Shown: positions 28,521-37,950 of the stretch, piece by piece
Layout of the letters: each line of letters starts with the position of its first letter
Numbering within the stretch: position 1 is the first letter of the stretch
Assembly (NCBI GenBank): GCA_026003355.1
Contig: BPHC01000005.1
Span: 1-64,000 of the forward strand
Length of the DNA stretch: 64,000 nt
Source of the DNA: Cyclobacteriaceae bacterium
GTDB taxonomy: Bacteria > Bacteroidota > Bacteroidia > Cytophagales > Cyclobacteriaceae
Direction of reading: 5' to 3'
Made by a program: the position numbers and the translations under genes
The notes under the pieces: generated by a model
The model's database searches: none
Told to the model about the DNA's origin: nothing
What the model saw: the letters and a program-made list of their open reading frames with translations, nothing else

Positions 28521-31440
28521 CGTCTTCGCGGGTAAGCTGCTTCATGATGCTTTCTTCGGTAGGAATAAGTTCGGTGGAAAGCTTAAGTTTTTTTTGTTGC
28601 AGCAAAAGGATCTTCTCTTCTACGGTATTGCGGGTAATAAATTTATAGGTAAACACCTTTTGTTTCTGGCCTATCCGGTAAGCGCGGTCAATGGCCTGGG
28701 CTTCTACGGCCGGGTTCCACCACGGGTCGAGCAGAAAAACATAATCGGCTTTGGTGAGGTTTAAACCCAGCCCTCCGGCTTTGATTGAGATGAGGAATAC
28801 GCGAACATCAGGGTTGTTGTTAAACTTTTCCACCTGTTCTCTGCGGTCTATGCTGGCGCCATCGAGATAGGCAAAATCTGTTTTTTGTCGTTTAAGGTGT
28901 TGTCGGATAAGGCTGAGGTGTTTTACAAACTGGCTAAAGACCAACACCTTGTGGCCTTCGAGCAGGGCATTTTGAAGCATGTGGGTTATATCTTCCATTT
29001 TGCCCGAGTCGCCAGCATACGAAGGCTCAAGCATGCGCGGGTGGTTGGCCAGCTGCCTGAGTTTTGTTAACCCCTCCAGAATGGTAAACCGGCTGTTGCC
29101 CATTCCTTCGCGATCGATTAAATCCAGAATTTTTCCCCGGTAGTAAGCTTTAACCTCTTCGTATTTCTTTGCCTGCTCGGGGGTCATTTCAGAATAGTGT
29201 ATGTATTCTGCTTTTTCCGGAAGTTCTGTAAGCACCTGCGACTTGTGCCTGCGCAAAACAAACGGCTTAATAATGGCATTGAGTTTACGGGCCCGGGTTT
29301 CATCGTTTTTCTTTTCAATAGGCCCCTGAAATTCCTGCCTGAAATAGCTTTGTGTACCCAACAATCCGGGGTTTATAAATGTCATCTGCGACCACAAATC
29401 CATTGTGGTGTTTTCCAGCGGAGTACCCGTTAAGGTTAAACGGTAACGTGATTTTAGCTCGCGTACTGCTTTGGCAATATTGGATGACGGGTTCTTGATG
29501 ACCTGCGATTCATCCAGAATAATGTAGTGAAAGAAAAACTGCCTGAGCAGTTCGATATCCAGCCGGGCAATACCGTATGATGTAAGCACCACATCGTAAT
29601 CTTTAAAGCGGCTGATGTCTTTGTTGCGCTGGGTGCCGGTGTAGTTCAGCACGCGCAGTTCGGGTGTAAAGCGCGAAGCTTCTACCTGCCAGTTGTAGAT
29701 GAGCGATGTGGGCATAATAACCAGCGACGTGCCGTGACCGGCCTCTTTTTGGGCCTGAAGCAAAGCCAGGGCCTGCACGGTTTTCCCCAGCCCCATATCA
29801 TCGGCCAGGCAACCGCCCAGCCGGTATTCATTTAAAAACCGCAGCCAGTTATACCCTGCCTGCTGGTAGGGCCGCAGCGTTCCTTTGAAACCTTTGGGCA
29901 AATCGTAGTTCTTTATGCCGGTAAAGTGAGCCAGCTGGCGCAGCTTTTCGCTTATGTGCACCCTGGCCAGGTTGTTTTCTTCCAGCTCGCGCACCAGGTT
30001 AAGATGATGCTTGCGCAGTACCGGTTTATCCGATTTCTCTTCTGCCTCGCTCAGGGCAAACAAATCGGCATACCGCGTTAACCACGACTCGGGAATAATG
30101 GCAATCTCTCCGTTGGGCAGTTTAAACTCCACTTTCTTTTTCAGGATAAGGCGGCGGAGTTCCTTAAAGGGTATTTCAAAGTCGCCAAACTTTATTTTGG
30201 CATGAATATCGAACCAGTCTATGCTTTCCTTTACTTCGATTTCAATAGTGGCCTTTCCGACAAAATATTTTTTATCGTGGCCTTGTGGCTGGGTTACTTC
30301 AAAGCCAAAGTTCAGCAGGTTTACCCGGTTTTCATTCAGCCAGGAAAAAGCCTCCGATTTTGACATCACGGTGTTAAAATCTTTCATCGGCAGGCCCAGC
30401 TTCTGCAGTGTGTTTAAAAAGCTTTTTTCGGTGTCCAGGCATCGCACCACACGGTGAAAGGTAAAATCGTTTTCATGCCGTTCAACGGTAACGTTTACCG
30501 GCACGCGGTTCCGGCCCTGAAAGCGGTGCCTGCCATATTTAAACGAAAGGTCAAAATATATTTTTCCCGCATCATCGCCTTTAAGTTCTTCTTCTGCCCC
30601 GCCGGTGTCAAACAGGGCAGCTGCAGGCTGGGCGGTTTGAAGTTCGGAAAGCGTGAGCACCGGATGCGGATCGTAGGTTTTTTTGTTTATCTCAAAGCCA
30701 ACGGCCTCTACGTCTTCGAACGATGCAATAAGCGGTGCAACGAACCTGGTGTAGTAGGTTTCTTCCAGGTTTTTGGGGATAAGCACTTCTTTCTTGGAAA
30801 GAAAAGGTTGCAGTTTTTTGCCATCCACAAATTTTTCAAATCCATACAGCTTCCGGTCTACTACCAGCCACGCCGGGTGGCGGCATATCAGATATGCCGA
30901 GGGGTGGGTTAGGTCTATGCGCTTTCCGTCATGCCACAGGGTTGGGTAGTACACGGTGCCCTGTTCGCTGCGCCTGAAATGAAACTGTACCGAAGCCCGC
31001 TTGTCGGACACTTCTATTCTGCGGTAGGTAGGTTCACCATCGTTGCCCATTTCAAACAGCATTTTGCCTTTGAGCAGCTCGAGCACGGCTGCGCGTTTTT
31101 CTTCTACATAAGCTTCAATATGTTCCTGCAGGGCGGTATCGCCCTTTTCGGGATGGTACACCCTCGGAAAAAACTCATCAGGCTTCAGGGGCTTGCCGGC
31201 AAATTTTCTGGCAATGGCCTCCTGCTGCATGGAGTCCATGATTTTAACCAGTTCAAAATCGTGTTCGTCAAGGCCGCGCGCAAACTCGCGCGCATTTTTG
31301 GATGATATGTTTTGATGCTGATAGGTAAGGCGGCCGCGGTCATCCAGATGTACAATGTACGATTCAAACAAATAGCCCAGGTATTCGTGCAGAAACAGCG
31401 AATACACAATCTGAAAAGGTTGAGCTGCCGAAACCTTCAT
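28501..31440 (-). CDS. SNF2-family DEAD/DEAH helicase
   Basis: 979 residues. The N-terminal half (about 1-500) is a Bacteroidota-type SWIM-less accessory region without clear motifs. Helicase core: LRPYQQAGYNWLRFL (Q-motif region), ADDMGLGKT Walker A, DESQ box (HYIILDESQVIKN), GTPLENTTMDLW, then the C-terminal helicase domain with LVFSQFVKHL, SIKAGGLGLNLTKADYVFLLDPWW and RAYRIGQKQ. Acts as a dsDNA translocase, probably at stalled RNA polymerase or repair sites (RapA-like). Convergent overlap with the acyltransferase gene. Confidence 0.9.
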   Translation of the reverse strand: MKVSAAQPFQIVYSLFLHEYLGYLFESYIVHLDDRGRLTYQHQNISSKNAREFARGLDEHDFELVKIMDSMQQEAIARKFAGKPLKPDEFFPRVYHPEKGDTALQEHIEAYVEEKRAAVLELLKGKMLFEMGNDGEPTYRRIEVSDKRASVQFHFRRSEQGTVYYPTLWHDGKRIDLTHPSAYLICRHPAWLVVDRKLYGFEKFVDGKKLQPFLSKKEVLIPKNLEETYYTRFVAPLIASFEDVEAVGFEINKKTYDPHPVLTLSELQTAQPAAALFDTGGAEEELKGDDAGKIYFDLSFKYGRHRFQGRNRVPVNVTVERHENDFTFHRVVRCLDTEKSFLNTLQKLGLPMKDFNTVMSKSEAFSWLNENRVNLLNFGFEVTQPQGHDKKYFVGKATIEIEVKESIDWFDIHAKIKFGDFEIPFKELRRLILKKKVEFKLPNGEIAIIPESWLTRYADLFALSEAEEKSDKPVLRKHHLNLVRELEENNLARVHISEKLRQLAHFTGIKNYDLPKGFKGTLRPYQQAGYNWLRFLNEYRLGGCLADDMGLGKTVQALALLQAQKEAGHGTSLVIMPTSLIYNWQVEASRFTPELRVLNYTGTQRNKDISRFKDYDVVLTSYGIARLDIELLRQFFFHYIILDESQVIKNPSSNIAKAVRELKSRYRLTLTGTPLENTTMDLWSQMTFINPGLLGTQSYFRQEFQGPIEKKNDETRARKLNAIIKPFVLRRHKSQVLTELPEKAEYIHYSEMTPEQAKKYEEVKAYYRGKILDLIDREGMGNSRFTILEGLTKLRQLANHPRMLEPSYAGDSGKMEDITHMLQNALLEGHKVLVFSQFVKHLSLIRQHLKRQKTDFAYLDGASIDRREQVEKFNNNPDVRVFLISIKAGGLGLNLTKADYVFLLDPWWNPAVEAQAIDRAYRIGQKQKVFTYKFITRNTVEEKILLLQQKKLKLSTELIPTEESIMKQLTREDVMQMLS

Positions 31441-31551
31441 GGCTTGCGTAAAAAAATGAGCCGGCCGGCTTTACAGGCCAAACCGAACCAGCAAGGTACG
31501 CATTTCCGGTGGTAAAAAGGTTTAAAATTCTGCCTGTTTCATACACGAATC

Positions 31552-32778
31552 TTACAGGCTTCTGGCCGAAATGAGCCTGGCGGCCTGTGCGGCGGGCTTC
31601 CACGAAATGATTACTGTAAGAAGGGCGACCACCACCATCACAACGGCCAGGTCGGTTGCCACAATTTTTACCGGATATCCCTCGGTAACGGCCGATTGCA
31701 TGCCCATGCTGATAAATCCGAACTTGTGTTGCAGCATAACCACTAGCAGCCCCAGCAACAGGCCTGTGGCTGTGCCTGCACCTGCAATAAGTGTACCTTC
31801 CAGCAAAAAAATATTCCGCACGGTGACCGGTGTGGCTCCGAGCGCAGAAAGGACGGACATGTCGCGCTTCTTTTCCAGCGCCAGCATGGTGAGTATAAAG
31901 AAAATGTTTATGCTGCTAACGGCCAGTAGCACCGATAATGACATGAAGGTAAACAGCTTTTCCATTTTAAGCAGCCTGTACAAATCACGGTGTTGTTCTT
32001 CACGGTTCAGCACTCTGAACGATTTTCCCAGGCGGTTTTTAAGCAATTGCTGAACCTGAGGTACGCTGGCATAGGCATGGAGTTTCAGCTCAAGTGAGGT
32101 GCACCTGTTGTGCAGGTCCATCAGCTCGCGGGCTACTTCCAGTGGCACGATTATATAGTTATCGTCCAGTTGTTGTACAATAGAAAAAACTCCGGCCGGC
32201 AAAATAGATTTGCGGCTGTACAGTTTTGAGATATCGGCTGTGCCCGCACGGGCGGTGCTTTTAATGTAAAAAAGCTGCAGCATATACTGGGGGTCGTTTA
32301 CGGCCACTGACAGGTTATACTGGATGCCCCTGCCAATGAGGGCGTAGGGAACTTCGTTTTCTTTGAGTACCAGGCGGCCCTCCACTATTTTGCCGTCCAT
32401 GCGGTGGTGTTCGGTAAAGTTGCTGCTCACGCCTTTAAGGGTAACTACCTGGTTGGCATCGCGGTAGCGAACGTAAGCATAGTCTTCAATAACTTCGGTT
32501 ACCAGTTCCACGCCGGGCGTTTGTGCCACCATATGGAGCAGCGAGTCGGTTACGGCAAATGTTTTTCCTTTTGCGGGTTCAATTTTAAGTTCGGCATCGA
32601 ACGAGTTGTTGAGTGACCGCAGCAGGTCTTCCAGCCCGTTAAAAACCGACAACACTATAATGAGGGCAGCCGTGCTGAAGGCCACCCCTCCGTAGGCAAG
32701 AAAGGAGATGAGGTGGATAAAGTTTGTTTTCCGGAGGGTAACCAGGTATCGCTTTGCTACGAAAAGCGGAAAGTTCAT
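31552..32778 (-). CDS. LolC/LolE-like ABC transporter permease
   Basis: 408 residues of the FtsX/MacB-like permease family: an N-terminal membrane helix (FLAYGGVAFSTAALIIVLSVFNGLE), a large periplasmic domain, and three C-terminal helices. The N-terminus MNFPLFVAKRYL with the SVFNGLED segment is typical for the lipoprotein-releasing LolC/E group. It begins two bases after the rbfA stop, an arrangement frequent in Bacteroidota. The ATPase partner is not encoded here. Confidence 0.88.
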   Translation of the reverse strand: MNFPLFVAKRYLVTLRKTNFIHLISFLAYGGVAFSTAALIIVLSVFNGLEDLLRSLNNSFDAELKIEPAKGKTFAVTDSLLHMVAQTPGVELVTEVIEDYAYVRYRDANQVVTLKGVSSNFTEHHRMDGKIVEGRLVLKENEVPYALIGRGIQYNLSVAVNDPQYMLQLFYIKSTARAGTADISKLYSRKSILPAGVFSIVQQLDDNYIIVPLEVARELMDLHNRCTSLELKLHAYASVPQVQQLLKNRLGKSFRVLNREEQHRDLYRLLKMEKLFTFMSLSVLLAVSSINIFFILTMLALEKKRDMSVLSALGATPVTVRNIFLLEGTLIAGAGTATGLLLGLLVVMLQHKFGFISMGMQSAVTEGYPVKIVATDLAVVMVVVALLTVIISWKPAAQAARLISARSL

Positions 32779-32780
32779 GG

Positions 32781-33149
32781 CTATTTTTCAGAAGCCGGAG
32801 GTATGTTAAGGCTTTTGATGAGCGCTTCCAGCCGCATGGCGTTTTCTTCCACTTCGTCTTTAATGAATATCAGCTCCGGAATGATGCGCACCTGGTGGCG
32901 GATGCGATCGCCCAGCGCCTTGCGGATTTCTTTTTTATGTATGTTGAGTTTGTTGAGTGTGGCAGTTTTGTCTTTGTCCAGCATCAGGCTTATGTACACT
33001 TTGGCCACGCTCAGGTCGGGGCTTACCCGCACATCGGCTACCGAAATAAAGGAGTCGCCCAGAATACGCCGCTTGTCCTGCTGAAAAATGGCGCTGAGTT
33101 CTTTTAAAATTAACCGGGCTACTTTTTGCTGACGTGCACTTCCGCTCAT
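32781..33149 (-). CDS. rbfA: 30S ribosome-binding factor RbfA
   Basis: 122 residues with the ATG at 33149 (MSGSARQQKVARLILKELS); the frame is open 39 codons upstream but that part has no homology. KH-like fold with ISVADVRVSPDLSVAKVYIS and the C-terminal RHQVRIIPELIFIKDE. Assists 16S rRNA 5'-end processing and 30S maturation in the cold. Precedes the LolC/E permease in one unit. Confidence 0.93.
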   Translation of the reverse strand: MSGSARQQKVARLILKELSAIFQQDKRRILGDSFISVADVRVSPDLSVAKVYISLMLDKDKTATLNKLNIHKKEIRKALGDRIRHQVRIIPELIFIKDEVEENAMRLEALIKSLNIPPASEK

Positions 33150-33243
33150 GCAACAAATATGGATGATTACGGGGCAATAACCAAGTAAAAGGTTTGCCTG
33201 CTTTTTCGGGTTCTTACGGGGTATTTCTATTTTCGGCCCGGAT

Positions 33244-34635
33244 ATGCTTGGATTTTTTCGTACCACCGACCCTTACAGGCTGATCTGGCTGTTTTTGCTG
33301 ATGATAACCATTAGCCTGCCCTGGCTGATAAGCTGGCCCGGAATAACCCTTCCGGAGTTAAGGTCGTTTATGATTGGCGAAAAAGTAAGTGAAGGTTTTG
33401 CCCTGTATACTGAAGTTGTTGACTCTGCCCCTCCGCTTGCCGCGTGGTTTTACGGTTTTTGCGAGTGGGCCATGGGCAAAGCAACTATTGTTCGGCATTT
33501 TCTTGCTCTTGTTGTTTTGTTTCTTGCCGGGTCGTACTACGGGTTAATGCTGATATCGAAAAAGGCTTTTCCTGAAAGCACGTTGCTTCCAGCGCTCATT
33601 TTCTGCATCACCGTGCTGATGTCGTTCGATATGCTGGCGCTCACGGCCGAGCTGCCGGCTTTTGTGTTGCTTATGGCCGCCCTTAAGCTGCTGATGGATG
33701 AGGTAGCGTTCCGCGAGCAACGCGATGAAACCATACTTCGCCTGGGGCTGGTTACCGGACTGGCCTCGCTTTTCGTTTTTAGTTATGCCATTTTCTTTCC
33801 GGGTATTCTTGCGCTCCTCTTGCTGTTTACACGCACTTCATTGCGAAGGCTTTTTTTAATGCTTTTCGGGTTTTGCCTGCCCCACGCTTTGCTGGCCGGC
33901 TATTATTACTACAACGCTTCTTTTGCGGTGCTGGCCGAACGTTTTTATCTGCCAGGCTTTTTCATGCCGGCAACCTGGCTTATAAACAGCCGCAGTTTGC
34001 TGTTGCTTCTGGCCGTGCCCCTGATTTTTCTGTTTATGTCGCTTTTTGTTCTTAACCGCAATGCGCACCTCACCAAATACCAGTCGCAGTTGCTGCAGAT
34101 TATGCTGTTGTGGCTTGTGCTGGCGTTCATTCATTTTTTAATAGCCCCCGATAAACGGCCCCAGGCCCTGCTACCGGCCATTCCGCCGCTGGCATTTATT
34201 CTTACCCACCACTTTCTGCTTATTAAAAGAAAATTTGCCGGCCTTCATTTGTGGTTTTACCTTGCAGGCCTTGTTGCCACTGCCCACCTGGCGCAAAGCG
34301 GGGTTTTTCCGGTTAAGTATGACAAGCTTATTGTTAGGGATGATGGCCTGTATAAAGACAAACGTTTGCTTGATCTTACCGGTAGCTGCAACGTTTATCT
34401 GCGAAATACGCCGGCACCGCCGTTACTGGATATTCATCTGACCCGGCAGATACTGGCCCGGCCCAATACTTTTGAATCGATTATATTAATTAACCACCTT
34501 TTTAGCACAGATCCGCCTGAAATGGTAATTGATCCCGAAAACTATCTGGCGCCCTTTTTTCAGCGAATACCGGCACTGGCCGGTCAATACAGGCGTTCCG
34601 GATCGGTTTGGATTAAGGTGGCTAAAACCGGCTAA
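33244..34635 (+). CDS. Polytopic membrane protein (DUF6427-like)
   Basis: 463 residues, about ten to twelve predicted membrane helices and a soluble C-terminal tail of roughly 110 residues. The first loop with EKVSEGFALYTEVVDSAPPLAAWFYG resembles the extracytoplasmic Asp-containing loop of GT-C glycosyltransferase-like proteins, and the overall pattern fits the Bacteroidota DUF6427 group; this is a judgement from composition, not from a specific motif. A TATTTTCG promoter-like box ends nine bases before the ATG, so the mRNA may be nearly leaderless. Convergent with rpiB, overlapping four bases. Confidence 0.6.
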   Translation: MLGFFRTTDPYRLIWLFLLMITISLPWLISWPGITLPELRSFMIGEKVSEGFALYTEVVDSAPPLAAWFYGFCEWAMGKATIVRHFLALVVLFLAGSYYGLMLISKKAFPESTLLPALIFCITVLMSFDMLALTAELPAFVLLMAALKLLMDEVAFREQRDETILRLGLVTGLASLFVFSYAIFFPGILALLLLFTRTSLRRLFLMLFGFCLPHALLAGYYYYNASFAVLAERFYLPGFFMPATWLINSRSLLLLLAVPLIFLFMSLFVLNRNAHLTKYQSQLLQIMLLWLVLAFIHFLIAPDKRPQALLPAIPPLAFILTHHFLLIKRKFAGLHLWFYLAGLVATAHLAQSGVFPVKYDKLIVRDDGLYKDKRLLDLTGSCNVYLRNTPAPPLLDIHLTRQILARPNTFESIILINHLFSTDPPEMVIDPENYLAPFFQRIPALAGQYRRSGSVWIKVAKTG

Positions 34636-35060
34636 CAGCCCAGTTTTTCAATTCTGCGCTGATGCCTGCCGCCTTCAAAGCCTGTGGCAAGGAACCTTGC
34701 CAGGATGGAACGGGCTTCTTCGGGTGTGGTAAAGCGGGCCGGAATGCAGATAACATTGGCATTGTTGTGCTGGCGTGCCAGGGCGGCTACTTCCTCATTC
34801 CAGCAAAGCGCGGCGCGAATACCCTGATGTTTGTTGGCAGCCATGGCCATGCCATTTGCGGTTCCGCAGATCAGCAAACCCAGGTCGGCTTTGCCCTGTT
34901 CTACAGCCTGGGCAACGGGGTGGGCATAATCGGGGTAGTCGGTTGAATCTGCGCTGTGGGAGCCAAAGTCCTGAACGTTGTGCCCCTGCTGTTCGAGCCA
35001 GGTTTTTAAAAAGCTTTTATGGGCAAATCCGGCGTGATCGCTACCTGCTGCAATGGTCAT
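34632..35060 (-). CDS. rpiB: Ribose-5-phosphate isomerase B
   Basis: 142 residues interconverting ribose-5-phosphate and ribulose-5-phosphate. Signature residues: AAGSDHAGFAHK near the N-terminus (Asp and His for phosphate and ring opening), the catalytic cysteine in LLICGTANGMAMAANK, and NNANVICIPARF. Last gene of glyA-tatC-rpiB, four bases behind tatC. Confidence 0.94.
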   Translation of the reverse strand: MTIAAGSDHAGFAHKSFLKTWLEQQGHNVQDFGSHSADSTDYPDYAHPVAQAVEQGKADLGLLICGTANGMAMAANKHQGIRAALCWNEEVAALARQHNNANVICIPARFTTPEEARSILARFLATGFEGGRHQRRIEKLGC

Positions 35061-35064
35061 GGTT

Positions 35065-35892
35065 TTAAAGGTTTTCGGTTTCCATGGCTTCCTGTTTTTT
35101 CTTTTGCCGAATTACATAAGCCGATATCAAGATACTAACCTCGTACAGCAAAAACAACGGGATGGCAATCATGGTTTGGCTAAACGGGTCGGGTGGGGTT
35201 ACGATGGCAGCAATTATTAAAATAATTACAATGGCGAATTTGCGATTTTGCCGCATAAATACCGGGGTAAGCAGCCCTACTCGTGTAAGGAAGTACACTA
35301 CCACCGGCAGCTGAAACAACAACCCGCTGCCCAGCACCAGGGTTACTATGGTAGAAACGTACGATGTTATATCGAATTCATTCACAATTAAATCGCTTAT
35401 GCTGTAGGTTGACAGGAAATAAACAGCCACAGGCGACATGATGAAATATCCGAAGGTTACGCCCATAAAAAAGAGCAGTGATATAAAAAACACCGCTCCG
35501 CGCGCATACCTGCGTTCATTTTTCAGCAGCCCGGGTTTTACAAAGCGCCATATCTCCCAGGCCACATAGGGAAATGCAATAACCAGGCCCAGCACCAGCG
35601 ATGCCGTGATGTGCATAACAAACTGGCCAGTCATGTACCGGCTTTGTATTTTAAAAGGAATTTCTTTTACACACAGGGTTTCCTCATTGCCGGTAAGTTT
35701 TCCGAGGCTGCACATCCAGTCGTAAAAAACAAAGTCTGGGCGTGCCGGGGCAAATACAATGTGGTTAAATACCCAGGGTGCAAGTGCAAAAGCCACCACC
35801 GTAAAGATTAGAACCGCAAATGCAGCACGTATAATGTGCCACCGCAGTTCTTCCAGGTGGTCCAGAAAAGTCATTTCCTTCTCCTCACTCAT
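35065..35892 (-). CDS. tatC: Twin-arginine translocase subunit TatC
   Basis: 275 residues with six membrane helices. Starts MSEEKEMTFLDHLEELRWHIIRA, the TatC N-terminal HLEELR motif that docks twin-arginine signal peptides, and ends in a cytoplasmic basic tail. Exports folded proteins with TatA. No tatA is visible next to it. 15 bases behind glyA. Confidence 0.94.
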   Translation of the reverse strand: MSEEKEMTFLDHLEELRWHIIRAAFAVLIFTVVAFALAPWVFNHIVFAPARPDFVFYDWMCSLGKLTGNEETLCVKEIPFKIQSRYMTGQFVMHITASLVLGLVIAFPYVAWEIWRFVKPGLLKNERRYARGAVFFISLLFFMGVTFGYFIMSPVAVYFLSTYSISDLIVNEFDITSYVSTIVTLVLGSGLLFQLPVVVYFLTRVGLLTPVFMRQNRKFAIVIILIIAAIVTPPDPFSQTMIAIPLFLLYEVSILISAYVIRQKKKQEAMETENL

Positions 35893-35907
35893 AATTCCGT
35901 TGATCTG

Positions 35908-37179
35908 CTATGCATAGAGTGGAAACCTGCGTGTCAGTGCGTGTACTTTTTTGCGCACGTTTCTGAGGTTGTCTTCATCATCGGGTGCGGCAAGCACTTC
36001 ATCAATCAGGTCAACAATTTTTATCACGTCTTTTTCCTTCATCCCGCGGGTGGTAACAGCCGGTGTACCAATGCGCATACCCGATGTAACCATGGGCGAC
36101 TCGGTATCGAACGGCACCATGTTTTTATTGATGGTGATATCGGCCTTTATCAGCGCCTCTTCGGCTTTTTTTCCGGTCAACCCTTTGCTGCGCAGATCTA
36201 TGAGCATCAGGTGATTGTCTGTTCCGCCCGATATCACCTTATATCCTTTTTTAATAAATGCATCGGCCATAGCCCTTGCATTTTTCACTACCTGTACCAC
36301 ATAATGCAGGTACGCATCCGAGAGGGCTTCCTGAAAGGCCACGGCCTTGGCGGCAATAACATGCTCCAGCGGGCCGCCCTGGGTTCCGGGAAAAACGCCC
36401 GAGTCGAGAATTGCCGACATTTTTCTGATTTCGCCTTTTGGTGTTTTGAGCCCCCAGGGGTTATCGAAATTTCTGCCCATCATAATCATGCCGCCCCGCG
36501 GCCCGCGCAATGTTTTGTGGGTGGTGGTGGTTACGATGTGGCAATATTCCATGGGGTCGTTCAGCAGTCCGCGGGCAATGAGGCCGGCCGGATGGGCGAT
36601 ATCGGCCATCAACAAGGCTCCCACGGCATCGGCCGCCTGGCGAAGTTTTTTATAGTCCCAGTCGCGGCTGTAGGCAGAGGCTCCGCATATAATGAGTCGG
36701 GGTTTTTCGCGTCTGGCAATTTCTATCACTTTATCGAAGTCAATGCGGCCGGTTTCTTTTTCCACACCATAGAACACAGGGTTATACAGTTTGCCCGAAA
36801 AGTTAACCGGGGAGCCATGGGTTAAATGCCCGCCATGCGATAAATCGAAGCCCAGAATCTTATCGCCCGGCTTAAGGCATGCCAGCATTACAGCTGCATT
36901 GGCCTGTGCGCCCGAGTGCGGCTGCACGTTTACCCATTCGGCATGGAATAATTGCCGTGCCCGGTCAATGGCCAGTTGCTCAATTTCATCTACCACTTCG
37001 CAGCCCCCGTAATAGCGCCTTCCAGGCAGGCCCTCGGCATATTTATTGGTGAGTACCGTGCCCATGGCTTTCATTACCTGGGGCGAGGTAAAATTTTCGG
37101 AGGCAATGAGTTCAATACCCAGCTGCTGCCGCTTTTTTTCTTTTTCAATCAGGTCGAAGATTATTTTGTCGCGTTTCAT
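35908..37179 (-). CDS. glyA: Serine hydroxymethyltransferase
   Basis: 423-residue PLP enzyme converting serine plus tetrahydrofolate to glycine plus methylene-tetrahydrofolate. PLP lysine in [13 protein letters not shown]; other motifs [30 protein letters not shown] and [15 protein letters not shown]. Length and order normal. First gene of the glyA-tatC-rpiB unit and the first backbone gene beyond the accessory region. Confidence 0.96.
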   Translation of the reverse strand: MKRDKIIFDLIEKEKKRQQLGIELIASENFTSPQVMKAMGTVLTNKYAEGLPGRRYYGGCEVVDEIEQLAIDRARQLFHAEWVNVQPHSGAQANAAVMLACLKPGDKILGFDLSHGGHLTHGSPVNFSGKLYNPVFYGVEKETGRIDFDKVIEIARREKPRLIICGASAYSRDWDYKKLRQAADAVGALLMADIAHPAGLIARGLLNDPMEYCHIVTTTTHKTLRGPRGGMIMMGRNFDNPWGLKTPKGEIRKMSAILDSGVFPGTQGGPLEHVIAAKAVAFQEALSDAYLHYVVQVVKNARAMADAFIKKGYKVISGGTDNHLMLIDLRSKGLTGKKAEEALIKADITINKNMVPFDTESPMVTSGMRIGTPAVTTRGMKEKDVIKIVDLIDEVLAAPDDEDNLRNVRKKVHALTRRFPLYA

Positions 37180-37260
37180 GTGCGGAAGGAAAGGGCCAAA
37201 AATACAGGAAAAATAGTTTTAATTCTGGCCCCGGAGGTGGTATGAAGAATAGCTGCCCGA

Positions 37261-37611
37261 TTATTGCTTAAGCAACCATTTTACCAGCATAAGCAACAGC
37301 ATGGCAAAGGGATGAAATATAACCACCAGAAATGCCATGGCGCTTTCGCCAGAACCCTCAAATCTAAGAACGGATTCAAGTTTTTGAATTAAAAAACCGA
37401 TAAGAAATAAATAGCCAACTGAGCAGCCCAGCGGTAACAGGAAGTAACGCCAGGTAGCTCGCTCCATTGCGCACCTGTTCGGCATTATCCATAGGATTCC
37501 GTTCAATACCTGGCGCTGATCTTGTGCAGGACGGCCACGCTTGCCCGGTGCACTCCTGGTATTTGGGAGGATTTTGGCAATAACCTCCCATTGTTTCTTT
37601 TCATTAGTCAA
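37261..37611 (-). pseudogene. Chimeric remnant: IS5-type transposase N-terminus joined to a membrane segment
   Basis: The first roughly 45 residues (QWEVIAKILPNTRSAPGKRG, RPAQDQRQVLNGILWI) match the DUF4096 N-terminal helix-turn-helix part of IS5-family transposases. Similarity continues one frame over as RTGAQWSELP (around 37460-37485), so an extra base broke the transposase before it ends abruptly. The open frame then encodes about 60 residues with two membrane helices (CSVGYLFLIGFLIQKL, MAFLVVIFHPFAMLLLMLVK), possibly the tail of a resident small membrane protein. The catalytic DDE domain is absent. Start is a TTG; there is no sign of activity. Confidence 0.65.
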
Positions 37612-37619
37612 CAGTGTAA

Positions 37620-37640
37620 AGTTAGACCTTTTGTCTAATT
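37620..37640. repeat. Short inverted repeat upstream of the transposase remnant
   Basis: GTTAGAC / GTCTAAT with a five-base CTTTT loop, just before the transposase start. It could be the terminal inverted repeat of the degraded IS or an operator; only one copy is visible. Confidence 0.4.
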
Positions 37641-37650
37641 CAAAATTGTC

Positions 37651-37749
37651 CTATTTTCGGGGAAGCTTATAGTTGATGGAAAATGTGACGAAATTATTTA
37701 TCTGTTGTCTTAGATGGTCAAACATGGTATTTCCGTCTGTCAGGGTTGC
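37651..37749 (-). pseudogene. 3' remnant of an outer-membrane beta-barrel gene
   Basis: On the minus strand the last roughly 30 codons read SATLTDGNTMFDHLRQQINN then FVTFSINYKLPRK and a stop at 37651. Alternating hydrophobic residues ending in a basic, aromatic tail are typical of C-termini of Bacteroidota outer-membrane barrels. The frame runs straight out of the repeat core at 37746-37760, so only the gene's end survives. Identification rests on pattern, not on a named family. Confidence 0.45.
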
Positions 37750-37883
37750 TGATAACGTTTGTGTTTGTCACGACTGCGGTTTTCGAAGCCGTCTCTGTCC
37801 TCCGTTACGGAACGAAGTTAAGAAAACAATACTGCATATCAGCGTCTACCCGCAGATAGCATAAACACATTGTTGGCAGCAGT
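37746..37883 (-). repeat. attC-like inverted-repeat element E
   Basis: Plus-strand left arm GATAACGTTTGTGTTTGTC (from 37751) pairs imperfectly with the right arm GCATAAACACATTGTTGGCAGC (listed in part; ends near 37880). An inner stem surrounds TTTTCGAAGCCG. In gene orientation it opens with CTGCCAACAATG and closes with AAACGTTATCAG. It lies directly downstream of the serine hydrolase gene. It shares AACGTTTGTGTTTG, TTCGAAGCCG, CTGTCC and TTGTTGGC with element A, 5.8 kb away. Confidence 0.7.
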
Positions 37884-37950
37884 AGGATCCTTTCCCCTCA
37901 ACTTATTTTCGTAGTCCGTTTCTATTCTCGTTGTCAGATGTAGATGTGTC

